Shown: positions 33,801 through 42,358 of the stretch, piece after piece
How positions within the stretch are numbered: the first letter of the stretch is position 1
Layout: every line of letters begins with the position of its first letter
DNA from: Ethanoligenens harbinense YUAN-3
GTDB lineage: Bacteria > Bacillota > Clostridia > Oscillospirales > Ethanoligenentaceae
Length of the DNA: 64,000 nucleotides
Assembly (NCBI RefSeq): GCF_000178115.2
Contig: NC_014828.1
Location: 2,916,001-2,980,000 of the forward strand
Direction: 5' to 3'
Notes under the pieces: model-generated
What the model was told of the DNA's origin: nothing
The model's input: the letters and a program-made list of their open reading frames with translations, nothing else
Database searches by the model: none
Position numbers and translations under genes: made by a program

Positions 33801-36800
33801 CCGACCGGCTGGGTCACGTCAAGATTGGACAGATTGGCCTTGCTGTTCGCGTAATTCAAAACCACCTGCGTATCGAGCGTCAGCAGAGCATAGTCGGCCG
33901 GCGGATTGAGTTCATGCAGATAAAAGACCGTATTGCCGGTCGCGTTCAGTCTCAGGTTGCCGAATACCAGCAAGCCGTAAGCATTGGTCGAGCCGGTGGC
34001 AAGTACGTTTTTATTGGCGTCCAGCAGTTGGAACGCGGCGCTTTGCAGCACGCTGCCGATCTGGGCATCTGTTTTCCGCACCGTGATGCTGCCCTGCGGG
34101 GCATCCGCCACATTGCCGTTTGCGTCAAACGGGGAGACGCCGCCGCTCAATGCCGACGTGTTGGTTTTGGTCAGTTGCACCGCGCCGTTGCTGACGCCGA
34201 GCGTATTGTCGTTGAGATAGAAGGAGAACGAAGCCGCCTTCTGGTAATGCGCGTCGTCCGGGGTGCTCAGTTCCTGCACGTAGTACGGGCTGTCGCTGTA
34301 CGGCACATTGCCGAACGTGACCTTGCCGCCGACGGATGTCGCCATCCCGATCTGGTGGGTCATTCCGGCGTCGGTATACAGCCCGAAGGTCGCGCCGTCC
34401 AGCGCGGAAGCGCCGTCTGTCTTGGAAAACCAGACATTTGCCGTTTTCAGTGTGTTGATAAACGGGTTGGGGCTCACGTGATTCGCCGTATTCAAGGCGT
34501 CCAGATCCAGCGACGGCTGATGCAGACTGAACGTATACGGCTGCGCCATCATGGCATGGTTGCGGACGCCCGTGACCTCTTCGATCGTATACCCGTCGCC
34601 ATATGGCACACCGGTAAACGTGACCTGCCCGAGCGTCGCCGGGTCCGAACTGGACGTAGCGTCTGCAACCGGTGTTCCGCCGGAGGTGCGCAGCCGGAAC
34701 ACGGCGCCGCCCAGCCCGTTTCCGGAACCGTCCACTTTCTTAAACGTGACCGTGCCGGTCAGTTTCGCATCGGTGGCGGTATAGGTCAGATTGCGCTGCG
34801 CCAGCGGCTTGGTTCCGTCAATGGTAAATGTATAATCGGCCGCCGTGCCGTAATCCGTCGGCGGTGTCTGCTCATGCAGGGTATAGGTGCCGGATGCGAG
34901 CCCGGTGAACTTCGCCACGCCGTTCTGGCCGGTCGTCTGCGGCGAGCCCACCTGCGAACCGTTTTGCATCAGCACAAACACTGCACCCGTCAGCGTGGTC
35001 GAGGGGCTGCTCTGGTCCACCTTGGTGACGGTGATCGAGCCGCCGGCCGCGTCTGTGCGGGCCGACGCGGCCAGCACATGCGTCCCGTCATAGGTGCCCG
35101 TATCCAGATTCAGCGTGTTGCCGTTGGCGGTGTCGATGCTCGCGTTGCTGTCGAGCAGCTGCACGCCACCGATCGTAATGGGAAGATAGCCGTCCGGCGT
35201 CGCGGTCTCCTTGATGACATAGGTGCCGTACGGGATATTGTCGAACTCCACCTGTCCATATTGGTTGGAGGTGGCGGTAACGTTCACGTTGTTTTTGGTT
35301 ACCGGAGTCGTCCCGTCGGCCTGATAGAGCGTAAAGACCGCACCCGCGAGACCCGTACCGTTATCGCCGAGTTTGGTGAACTGGATGGTGCCGTTTTTCA
35401 GCGTATCCGTTTTGGTATAGGTCACGGTTGGGGTCGTGCTGCCGACCGTCACCTGGAACGGCGTACTGTCCAACTGGTAGTTGTCCGGGGCTTTCGTTTC
35501 CGTGAACGTATAGGTGCCAAAGCGCAGCATGCCGAAATTCGCCTGCCCGTTGCTGTCGGTCGTGGCCGTACGGGTGGAATAGCCGTCATTCATGGTAAAC
35601 GTAGCACCGGGAAGGATTTTGGTATTGGAAGTATCTTTTTTGAGGATCGTGATCGTGCCGTACGTACCGTCGGCGCTGCCACTCGCGCCGTAATACCGCG
35701 TACCGCCGGATGTCGTGTTGCTGGTCTGCGTGAAACCGGTGCCATTAAATGTGACGTAGTTGCTGAACGTTGCCGTCTTGTTGTAATAGCTGGAGCTGAT
35801 ATACGTGCGGAACGTGAGCAGATAGGGCGATGTGATCGACGCAGGCAGCGTGAAGACAAAATTGCCGGAAGTGGCGTCATACGTCATGGAATAGTTGCTT
35901 TGATTAACCTGCGTGGGATTCGCGGCATACGTGCCATCGGTCTGGAGCGTCTGCTGATACAGCTTGACGCTGGAGGTGTCGAGCGTCAGCCCGGCGGGCA
36001 GCGTATCGGAAATCACGCCGTTGGAGATCTGCACGGCGTTCTGGTTGATCTGCACGCTCCAATCGATGTAATCCACATTGCTGCTTGTGGATGTCGAGCC
36101 GCTCTTGCTCACCACCGTGTTGCTGATCTGCACCTGCGCGGTGTTGGAGGTGACAGTGTGGTCCGGCCAGGTGTCGGTGGTCATGGTGGCCTGGTTGGAG
36201 GTGCTGATCGTCTGGTTCGCGTTGTTTGTTACAAAATAGGTGAACGCATCCGGGGTCAGCTTGGTGCTGAACGTGATGGTGATCTGATCGCTGATATTGC
36301 CCAGATTGACCGTAAGCCCATTGGTAAAATCATCGGTGAAGGACACCGGGTTGCCGTGGCTGTCCGTAGCCTTCACGGAGCTTTGATCCAGCGCGAAGTT
36401 GGACATGCCCGTGCCGTTGAGCAGGTCTTTGACGACAACATTGTCAAGCTGCGTTTTGTCCTGGTTGACCGTGACGGTCCAGTTGATTGCACGGTTTACA
36501 TGGTCGTATGACCCCGATTTTTTCAGTGTGTTGCTGGTGACATACGCCGTCGCGGTGGACGAGCTGGTATTGCTGCTGTTATTGGGGTTGAGCACCGCAG
36601 TGTTGGGATAGGCCTTGTTGACGACATTGTTGGCGTAAACAGCCGGGTCGTTCACCACCGTGGTATAGGTAATCGCATACTGATCGGTAAAGGCACTCCC
36701 GAACGTGTACTTTATCGCCCCGGCCGAATAGACGGCGCCGTCGCCCGAAGCGCCGCTGTCGTACACCACGCTGTTGCTTTGCGTGACGTCCACCAACTTA

Positions 36801-38473
36801 AATGTACCCGGCACATACGAAAGCCCGGTGGGGATGGTATCGCTGACAAACGTGCCCGCCGGCAGGGTCTGGCCGGTCTTGTTAATCAGAATCTTCCACT
36901 GAATCTGGTGTGTAGAGGGATCGTATTGACTCAGCACCGATTTTTGGATGACATTGACCCCCGTGCCGACCGATGCGCTGCCGGAGGACACACCGCCCGC
37001 GATATAGCCGTTGTCGCCGGCCCAGATCGTCGCGGTGTTGCTGTAGCCCGGGTCGTTCACCTGGTTGTAGTTGGGGTTGTCGATGGCGGTGACCAGCTTC
37101 AGCGTCTGCTGCGAGGTGATTTCCCCCGCGTTGTAAACAAGGGTTTTGCCGCTGCTGGTTGTGATGACGCTGTATTTTCCGGGCGCGGGCAGATAGCCCG
37201 TGCTGTTATAACCCGCGCTGCCGTTTGAAACAGCTGCCGGGCTCGAGTCCAGCGTGAGCGGCGTGGCGCTGCCGTTCAGATAAACATTTTGCAGCGTCGT
37301 CCCGGCCGGGATCGGGTCGGTGATGACCACGTTGTGCAGATCCTCGGGGGTGCTGTCGTTGTCGTACTGGATGGTCCAGGTGACCGCTCCGCTGCCGTAT
37401 GAACCGGTTTTGGTGATATAGTTCGGCTTGGAAATCGTGACACCGGAAGCCGTCACCTGCTGATCGGACCAGCCCGCGTGCTTGAATGTCAGCGTGTTGC
37501 CGATCTGCGAACCGCTGAAATACTGCGACGGGTCGGTGATATGCGTCTGATAGGTCACGTCATACTCGTCGTTGTCTGTAAATCCGTTCGCAAACGTATA
37601 AGCAAGCGTGCCGGTCACGGCATTCAGCCCGGTGGGCGTGCTGCCCGCCGTATAGACGCTGCTGTCGGTCGCCGCGCCGCTGTCAAGCACCGTGGTTTTC
37701 TTGGTCGCGTCCGTAATCTTGAACGTGCCCGGCACATAGGTCTGGTAGCCCGTGATCGGGTCGGAGATGGATGAACCCGCCGGTATGGTATTGCCGGAGG
37801 TGTTCAGCCGCACCGTCCAGGTGATGTTGCCGTTCGCGTCGGGAACGGAGCCGCTCTTCTGGTTGGTCGGCGCGCTCTGCGAAAATACGGTGTCGATGGT
37901 AAACGGCTGTGCATAACCGTCCACCTGAAACTGGACAGGCACCGTGGTGCCGTTGGAAATATTCGATTTGTTAAACGTCGAGTTAAACGTAAAGGTGCCG
38001 GTCAGGTTGGAATGGTCGTTGACATAATCCGAAAATGTCAGCGTGCCCACACCGGCCGGTGTGATATTGACGGTGGCGACCTGATCGCCGTTTCCGTCTT
38101 TCAGAGGATAATTGCTCAGTCCGGCATACCCCGCCATAATGAGCTGGGACGGGATGGTGAACCCGTATGTATCGCCGCTGTTGACCCGCTGGGTGGTCGT
38201 GGTGTTTGCAATCGTGAAATGATAGGACAGGCTCACGCTGTCGTCGGTACCGATCAGGTTGGCCGCGCTGCCGAGCGTCGCGGGGCTGCCCGTATCGTTG
38301 ACCGTTACACTGAGGTTTTTCGAGGTATCGGTCAGCGTGATCTGATCGAAGATTGGGAACCCGATGGTTGCCGCCTCTGCCGTCAGTGACGGCGCGATGG
38401 CCGTCAGCCCCACGGCCGCGGCCGTGATGACCGCCATCATGGAGAGCAATTTCCTTTTGACTGCTTTTATCAT
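30860..38473 (-). CDS. Giant SpaA/Cna-B repeat surface adhesin with NPYTG sorting tail
   Basis: A 2537-residue wall-anchored adhesin. A signal peptide (MIKAVKRKLLSMMAVITAAA to about residue 34, ending AEA) is followed by about 900 residues of adhesion domains of collagen-binding type, at least five related modules marked by WTV/WKI strands and SDPI/SDTIP turns. From about 938 come some 15 SpaA/Cna-B modules, each with FTK or TVTK Lys, a LTETG/KETA-type Glu and PYGxY turn that normally form a Lys-Asn isopeptide bond. Six of these are nearly identical 93-residue units. The C-terminus is NPYTG-MTGED, a hydrophobic helix and KRRRKHE, a sortase signal without canonical LPxTG. ATG 38473 has GGAGGGG upstream. 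Binding target unknown; no sortase gene is nearby. Confidence 0.92.
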   Translation of the reverse strand: MIKAVKRKLLSMMAVITAAAVGLTAIAPSLTAEAATIGFPIFDQITLTDTSKNLSVTVNDTGSPATLGSAANLIGTDDSVSLSYHFTIANTTTTQRVNSGDTYGFTIPSQLIMAGYAGLSNYPLKDGNGDQVATVNITPAGVGTLTFSDYVNDHSNLTGTFTFNSTFNKSNISNGTTVPVQFQVDGYAQPFTIDTVFSQSAPTNQKSGSVPDANGNITWTVRLNTSGNTIPAGSSISDPITGYQTYVPGTFKITDATKKTTVLDSGAATDSSVYTAGSTPTGLNAVTGTLAYTFANGFTDNDEYDVTYQTHITDPSQYFSGSQIGNTLTFKHAGWSDQQVTASGVTISKPNYITKTGSYGSGAVTWTIQYDNDSTPEDLHNVVITDPIPAGTTLQNVYLNGSATPLTLDSSPAAVSNGSAGYNSTGYLPAPGKYSVITTSSGKTLVYNAGEITSQQTLKLVTAIDNPNYNQVNDPGYSNTATIWAGDNGYIAGGVSSGSASVGTGVNVIQKSVLSQYDPSTHQIQWKILINKTGQTLPAGTFVSDTIPTGLSYVPGTFKLVDVTQSNSVVYDSGASGDGAVYSAGAIKYTFGSAFTDQYAITYTTVVNDPAVYANNVVNKAYPNTAVLNPNNSSNTSSSTATAYVTSNTLKKSGSYDHVNRAINWTVTVNQDKTQLDNVVVKDLLNGTGMSNFALDQSSVKATDSHGNPVSFTDDFTNGLTVNLGNISDQITITFSTKLTPDAFTYFVTNNANQTISTSNQATMTTDTWPDHTVTSNTAQVQISNTVVSKSGSTSTSSNVDYIDWSVQINQNAVQISNGVISDTLPAGLTLDTSSVKLYQQTLQTDGTYAANPTQVNQSNYSMTYDATSGNFVFTLPASITSPYLLTFRTYISSSYYNKTATFSNYVTFNGTGFTQTSNTTSGGTRYYGASGSADGTYGTITILKKDTSNTKILPGATFTMNDGYSTRTATTDSNGQANFGMLRFGTYTFTETKAPDNYQLDSTPFQVTVGSTTPTVTYTKTDTLKNGTIQFTKLGDNGTGLAGAVFTLYQADGTTPVTKNNVNVTATSNQYGQVEFDNIPYGTYVIKETATPDGYLPITIGGVQLLDSNASIDTANGNTLNLDTGTYDGTHVLAASARTDAAGGSITVTKVDQSSPSTTLTGAVFVLMQNGSQVGSPQTTGQNGVAKFTGLASGTYTLHEQTPPTDYGTAADYTFTIDGTKPLAQRNLTYTATDAKLTGTVTFKKVDGSGNGLGGAVFRLRTSGGTPVADATSSSDPATLGQVTFTGVPYGDGYTIEEVTGVRNHAMMAQPYTFSLHQPSLDLDALNTANHVSPNPFINTLKTANVWFSKTDGASALDGATFGLYTDAGMTHQIGMATSVGGKVTFGNVPYSDSPYYVQELSTPDDAHYQKAASFSFYLNDNTLGVSNGAVQLTKTNTSALSGGVSPFDANGNVADAPQGSITVRKTDAQIGSVLQSAAFQLLDANKNVLATGSTNAYGLLVFGNLRLNATGNTVFYLHELNPPADYALLTLDTQVVLNYANSKANLSNLDVTQPVGNTLKTGTIQFTKRGTGDVALQGAVYTLYTKTASGGKGSALAATDTRPNPVTSGQNGLVQFTNVPYGDYIIEETGTQSGTPAADYTVSSAEISVGLHDASGGTVTLPDVTDTLKTGSVQFTKKAADGSNLAGATFTLTGAGGYSQQVTSDQNGLVKFTDVPYGEYTLTETGAPVDYTIVAPVAVSLHDSTTNGTGSLTMHDMVDALKTGAIQFTKNGAGGPLDGVTFTLYDADGVHPIADSNGKAITAVSGQNGQAGVVRFTNIPYGNYKIWETGTPADYLPYTAAIPVSLHDGQVDADDTLQLNAVTNTLKTGTVQFTKKAADGSNLAGATFTLTSAGGYSQQVTSDQNGLVKFTDVPYGEYTLTETGAPADYTIVVPVAVSLHDSTTNGTGSLTMHDMVDALKTGTVQFTKKAADGSNLAGATFTLTGAGGYSQQVTSDQNGLVKFTDVPYGEYTLTETGAPADYTIVAPVAVSLHDSTTNGTGSLTMHDMVDALKTGTVQFTKKAADGSNLAGATFTLTGASGYSQQVTSDKNGLVKFTDVPYGEYTLTETGAPADYTIVAPVAVSLHDSTTGGTGSLTMHDMVDALKTGTVQFTKKAADGSNLAGATFTLTGASGYSQQVTSDQSGLVKFTDVPYGEYTLTETGAPADYTIVAPVAVSLHDSTTNGTGSLTMHDMVDALKTGTVQFTKKAADGSNLAGATFTLTGAGGYSQQVTSDKNGLVKFTDVPYGEYTLTETGAPADYTIVAPVAVSLHNSTTNGTGSLTMHDMVDALKTGTIQFTKWAQNGGVLPGATFTLTGGSVSKTATSDQNGVVKFTDVPYGDYVITETGVPANYVAVSPISVSLHDGNTSIHSGTLDLGRVTDTIKTGDVVVHDGGETPGQVVTIYDQNGNPIASGVTDANGNVVFHDVPYGSYVVKIGDKIVPVALNSPTANVDLAANPYTGMTGEDLPPYAALGALMLALGGATLALKRRRKHE
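31482..32876 (-). repeat. Five tandem near-identical 279-bp coding repeats
   Basis: The landmark TCCACCATG (plus-strand reading) recurs at 31482, 31761, 32040, 32319 and 32598, exactly 279 bp apart, encoding 93-residue SpaA modules at about residues 1867-2331 of the adhesin. Differences are single bases, e.g. GAGG versus GASG after TLTG. Confidence 0.95.
33192..33470 (-). repeat. Sixth, displaced copy of the 279-bp repeat
   Basis: The same unit as in 31482-32876, separated from the tandem block by one divergent SpaA module (32877-33191). It reads GAPVDY where the others read GAPADY. Confidence 0.92.
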
Positions 38474-38657
38474 GCTTTCCCCTCCTGCACATTTGCCCCG
38501 CATCTTATGAAAATACACGGAGTCCATTTGCGTCGGCCCCCGCGGCCGGACGCAGCGAGGCGGCATGTCCGGATAAACCGCCTAATGCAACGCTATGCAC
38601 AGCACAGGCCATGTATGACCCGCGCGCCGAAGCACATAGTGGACAAGGAAAGTATAC

Positions 38658-38686
38658 AAAATACATCTAAATATAATCTAAAACAA
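38658..38686 (-). promoter_or_regulatory. Possible adhesin promoter
   Basis: Minus-strand TTGTTT (38686-38681), 17 bases, TATTTT (38663-38658), in an AT-rich island; an alternative -10 TATACT lies at 38656-38651. It implies a leader of about 180 bases. Confidence 0.4.
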
Positions 38687-38733
38687 TTCTGAGAAAAAAG
38701 TGAATTTACCGGTTTTGGAGAGCCGTATACGCA

Positions 38734-39885
38734 CTAGGCGTCAAGCGGCTTATGTACATTGCGTGCGGAAGCGCCGGCTTTCCCGAGAATTTCGTCCAGT
38801 TCCCGCGGCGTTACGGCAAACTCGTTCTGCATCATCTTGCAATACCGCATATAGCACTGGCGCGTTTCGGCAACATCGCCGGCAACAGCATGCGTGCGTA
38901 TCAGCAGGATATAGGCGCCCTCACAGCAGGGGTCGCGCAGCAGCAGGTACTGGAGGATCTCCTGCGCTTCCCGCCAACGGTTTTTACCCAGCAGGCGGTT
39001 GGCGAGCCGCATCCCGTGCTTTTGGAAAAGTTCCAGCAGAAAAGCCTGTGCGCCATGCGCCCAAGCATAGTCTTCTGCGCCGAACAGGTTTCCGGTATAG
39101 AGCGACATCGCCTGTCTGTAGCGCCGCAGGTCTTCTTCAAATTCACCCTGTCCCACTGTTTTCAGCAGCTCCTCGATGCATTCGGCATCGCTTTTAAGCG
39201 TGGTGAAAAGCTGGTAACCACCGCTGCTTTTGCTGATGGCCACTTCCTCGCCCACAAACCGGCCCAGTTCCTTTTTCAGATTATAGATCGTCGTATACAG
39301 GTTGTTGCGGGCGCGCACATTGTCCAGCTCGGGCCAAAGCGTTTCCGTCAGCACAGAGGTGCCGACCGTCCGCCCGCGGTTGCGCCAAAGGAAAGCCAGC
39401 AGCTCCTGTGTCTTCTGGGTCGGCCAGTGCAAAAAGCCGTTTTCGCCGTCGTACAGGTTAAATTCGCCCATACACCGCAGTTGAAAGCCGGACGGAGGCT
39501 CCAGGGCCTCTCCCGTGCGCAGCCTGCGCCTTTCGCACAGCCGCTCCACGGTCCGCATCAGCCGCCCGATTTGCACCGGCTTGAGCAGATAGTCCACCGC
39601 GTTGAGATCGAATGCGTCCAGCGCATACTGCCGGCAAGCCGAAACAAACACCGTGTCGGTTTCGGGTGAAACCTTCTGCAGCTCCCGCGCTGCCGCCAAC
39701 CCGCTTTTTTCCGGGGGCTCCACATCCAGGAACGCCACATCCGGTTTTTGGTTCCGCGCCGCATCCATGAGCCCGCTATAGGTCCGATAGGCGCCAAGCA
39801 CCTGCACGCGGCCGGTATCGCGCAGGTACCGCTCCAACATGAGAAAATCCGGTTTTTCATCGTCAAACAAGATCGCTGTCAGCAT
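38734..39885 (-). CDS. Response regulator with SARP/BTAD output domain
   Basis: A 383-residue regulator. Residues 1-115 are a receiver domain: acidic pair FDDE (8-10), phospho-acceptor Asp54 in AFLDVEPP, Ser82 and Lys102 in VDYLLKPV. Residues about 135-225 form a winged-helix DNA-binding domain (KTQELLAFLWRNRGRTV, NNLYTTIYNLKKELG), and about 240-375 a BTAD tetratricopeptide-like domain, as in SARP activators. No histidine kinase gene is adjacent, so it is an orphan here. ATG 39885 has GGGAG 6 bases upstream. It points toward the adhesin gene 260 bases downstream and is its obvious candidate regulator, by position only. Confidence 0.88.
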   Translation of the reverse strand: MLTAILFDDEKPDFLMLERYLRDTGRVQVLGAYRTYSGLMDAARNQKPDVAFLDVEPPEKSGLAAARELQKVSPETDTVFVSACRQYALDAFDLNAVDYLLKPVQIGRLMRTVERLCERRRLRTGEALEPPSGFQLRCMGEFNLYDGENGFLHWPTQKTQELLAFLWRNRGRTVGTSVLTETLWPELDNVRARNNLYTTIYNLKKELGRFVGEEVAISKSSGGYQLFTTLKSDAECIEELLKTVGQGEFEEDLRRYRQAMSLYTGNLFGAEDYAWAHGAQAFLLELFQKHGMRLANRLLGKNRWREAQEILQYLLLRDPCCEGAYILLIRTHAVAGDVAETRQCYMRYCKMMQNEFAVTPRELDEILGKAGASARNVHKPLDA

Positions 39886-39973
39886 AGTTGCTCCCTTTCC
39901 TAATCTATCTGTGCGCACCGCAAAATCCCGTTCGGCACGGCGTTTCCTTTATGTAAAGCAACCGGTCTCTAAC

Positions 39974-40002
39974 ATCATAAAATAAAAAACGGCGTGAAGC
40001 AA
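39974..40002 (-). promoter_or_regulatory. Promoter of the SARP-type regulator
   Basis: Minus-strand TTGCTT (40002-39997), 17 bases, TATGAT (39979-39974). Confidence 0.6.
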
Positions 40003-40175
40003 GTCCATATTCACATGCGGCCGTTGCCATGAACCCCGCGCGGCCATGAAAACGGCTTCCATATATGCTGTGTGCCCCATTTTCAAGCAGGCCCTGATCT
40101 TTCACGATAACATTCGATGAATCACCTTTGGATTGGCAGAAACATCGCCGGCCACAATATACAAAAGCGGTTGAA

Positions 40176-40250
40176 AGGAAAATCGTCATTCTGGCGGAAG
40201 GATTTGGCTCACGCATCAGCGAGGTCTCCGGCCTGAAACCCACCCGGTGA
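40176..40250 (+). pseudogene. Sugar-1-phosphate nucleotidyltransferase fragment
   Basis: This reads RKIVILAEGFGSRISEVSGL then KPTR and stop. It resembles the N-terminus of glucose-1-phosphate cytidylyltransferases (ILAGGFGTRISE...LKP), but the second Gly of the nucleotide loop is Glu, and the reading frame ends after 24 codons. There is no plausible start. Probably a scrap of a lost gene; chance similarity is possible at this length. Confidence 0.4.
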
Positions 40251-40379
40251 GAAACCCATTCTTTTTATAATCTACGGGAATTCCGTCCACGGTCCTGTGC
40301 CGTTACATTTTTGTTCAGATCATCCAATGAAATGAATTTGTGCATTTGCAATAAATTGTTTTTTAGGTGTGCTTATTTT

Positions 40380-40402
40380 TTGTCATTCATTTTCAACGAC
40401 AA
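40380..40402 (+). promoter_or_regulatory. Candidate MtlR activator site
   Basis: TTGTC (40380-40384) and GACAA (40398-40402) form an inverted repeat with a 13-base gap, ending 17 bases upstream of the -35. This is where an activator would bind. Confidence 0.5.
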
Positions 40403-40419
40403 CTCTAAAGTGCTCGTTC

Positions 40420-40448
40420 TTGTAAACCAAAGCGGCGGATGATATATT
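40420..40448 (+). promoter_or_regulatory. mtlA: Mannitol operon promoter
   Basis: TTGTAA (40420-40425), 17-base spacer, TATATT (40443-40448). Confidence 0.78.
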
Positions 40449-40488
40449 AAAACCACACCAAAAACATAAACAATAGGAGGATGATTTT

Positions 40489-42252
40489 ATGGAGAATATT
40501 AGTTCTGCCGTAGCCGCTTCCGGAGCCCAAAAGCACGGCAGCGCAAAAGCCCATGTACAAAAATTCGGCGGATTTTTGGCCGGCATGGTGATGCCAAACA
40601 TTGGTGCTTTTATCGCCTGGGGGCTTATCACCGCCCTGTTCATTCCGACCGGCTGGCTGCCGAACCCATCGTTCAACAAACTGGTCACACCCATGATCAC
40701 CTATCTTCTGCCTCTCCTGATCGGATATACCGGCGGCAAGATCATTTACGGCACCCGCGGCGGCGTAGCCGGAGCGATTGCGACTATCGGCGTGATCATC
40801 GGCTCCCCCATCACCATGTTTCTGGGAGCCATGATCATGGGACCGTTGGCCGGTTACATCATCAAGCGCTTCGACAAAGCGATCGACGGAAAAATCCCGG
40901 CCGGCTTTGAAATGCTGGTGAACAACTTCTCGATCGGCATTTTTTCAGGCATTCTGGCACTGCTTGGTTTTTCTTTCGTCGGGCCTTTTGTGACCACCGT
41001 TTCGGATGCGCTGGGCGCCGCGGCGCAGTGGATTACCAACATCCACATGCTGCCGTTGATTGCCATCCTGGTCGAACCGGCAAAGGTTTTGTTCCTGAAC
41101 AACGCCATCAACCACGGCATTTTCGATCCGATCGGCATCGCGCAGGCCAAAGCCGTGGGGAAATCCATCTTCTTCCTGCTGGAAACGGACCCCGGTCCAG
41201 GCCTTGGTGTTTTGCTTGCCTATGCCTTCTTTGGAAAGGGCACGGCCAAAACTTCGGCACCCGGCGCCGTTCTCATCCATTTCTTCGGCGGTATCCATGA
41301 GATCTATTTCCCGTATATCCTGATGAACCCGCTCCTGCTCCTCGGCGTGATCGGCGGCGGCATCGCGGCGGATTTCACTTTTGTGGTAACGGGCGCAGGC
41401 CTGGTGGCCACCTGCTCTCCGGGCAGCATCATCGCGGTAATCCTGATGAGTCCGAAGGGCGGCCTGTTCCCCATCCTGTTCGGCATTGCGGTAGGCTCGG
41501 TCGTATCGTTCCTGATCTCCTCGGTCATTGTCAAACGCTCCGCCTATACGGAAGACGCCGACCAGGCGCTTTCCGACGCACAGAGCAAAGTTTCCCAAAT
41601 GAAAGCGGAAAGCAAAGGAAAGGCCGCCGCAGCAACAACCGCAACGGTTTCCAAAATGCCCTCGCTCATCATCTTCGCGTGTGACGCGGGCATGGGCTCT
41701 TCCGCAATGGGCGAGACACTTCTTCGGAAAAAACTGAAAGACGCCGGGATCACCGAGATCGAAGTGCGGCACTCGCCGGTGAACGAGATCCCCGCAGACG
41801 CGGAAATCGTGTTCACTCAACAGAGCCTGGCCGAACGGGCGGCAAGCGTGGTGCCAAATGCGACCATCATCACCGTCAACAACTTTTTGGATAACAAAGC
41901 ATACGACAACTACATCGCCACCCTGCCGGCTCAGCAACCCAAAGACGCCCCTGTCAAAATCCCCGATCTGATCGTTTTTGCCTGTGACGCGGGCATGGGG
42001 TCCTCGGCGATGGGCGAAACGCTCCTCCGGAAAAAACTGAAAGACGCCGGTCTGACCGGCATTGAAGTCAAACACGCCCCTGTCAATGAGATTCCCGCAA
42101 ACGCCGAAGTCGTGTTCACCCAGCAGAGCCTGGTCGAACGGGCGGCCGGAACCGTACCGAACGCGACGATTATCCCGGTCAATAATTTTCTGGACAATAA
42201 GACATACGATGCATACATCGTTTCTTTGAAAGAACACATGGTGCACGCTTAA
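40489..42252 (+). CDS. mtlA: Mannitol PTS EIICBB: permease with two tandem IIB domains
   Basis: A 587-residue mannitol transporter-phosphotransferase. Residues 1-345 form the membrane IIC domain ([35 protein letters not shown]). Normally one IIB domain follows. Here there are two: [20 protein letters not shown] occurs with Cys398 and again with Cys499, 101 residues apart, and the two copies differ at only about 15 of 87 positions. Both keep the phospho-acceptor Cys. The enzyme takes up mannitol as mannitol-1-phosphate, using phosphate from the separate IIA. AGGAGG precedes the ATG. First gene of the mtlA-mtlR-mtlF-mtlD-HPr operon. Confidence 0.95.
   Translation: MENISSAVAASGAQKHGSAKAHVQKFGGFLAGMVMPNIGAFIAWGLITALFIPTGWLPNPSFNKLVTPMITYLLPLLIGYTGGKIIYGTRGGVAGAIATIGVIIGSPITMFLGAMIMGPLAGYIIKRFDKAIDGKIPAGFEMLVNNFSIGIFSGILALLGFSFVGPFVTTVSDALGAAAQWITNIHMLPLIAILVEPAKVLFLNNAINHGIFDPIGIAQAKAVGKSIFFLLETDPGPGLGVLLAYAFFGKGTAKTSAPGAVLIHFFGGIHEIYFPYILMNPLLLLGVIGGGIAADFTFVVTGAGLVATCSPGSIIAVILMSPKGGLFPILFGIAVGSVVSFLISSVIVKRSAYTEDADQALSDAQSKVSQMKAESKGKAAAATTATVSKMPSLIIFACDAGMGSSAMGETLLRKKLKDAGITEIEVRHSPVNEIPADAEIVFTQQSLAERAASVVPNATIITVNNFLDNKAYDNYIATLPAQQPKDAPVKIPDLIVFACDAGMGSSAMGETLLRKKLKDAGLTGIEVKHAPVNEIPANAEVVFTQQSLVERAAGTVPNATIIPVNNFLDNKTYDAYIVSLKEHMVHA
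41664..42230 (+). repeat. Direct duplication of the IIB coding segment
   Basis: The segment coding for IIB (about 41664-41925) is repeated at about 41967-42230, 303 bp further on, with high protein and DNA similarity. Confidence 0.88.
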
Positions 42253-42358
42253 AAAACAGCATGTTCTTTCCGGGTCCGCGAAAACCGTCACATGCGCGGT
42301 GCCTTGGCAACCATTCTTCGGTTACCATTCAGCGTTTGTGAAATAAATGGTGAGGCTT

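Larger units (their letters stand above)
39886..40488. other. Intergenic region between regulator and mannitol operon
   Basis: These 603 bases hold the regulator promoter (39974-40002), a short nucleotidyltransferase-like remnant (40176-40250), and the mannitol activator site and promoter (40380-40448). The remainder shows nothing I recognise. Confidence 0.6.

Noticed and set aside
31364..36511. A 1715-codon open frame opposite the adhesin, with apparent repeats
   Set aside because: The repeats simply reflect the adhesin's 279-bp units on the other strand; no start signal or family motif.
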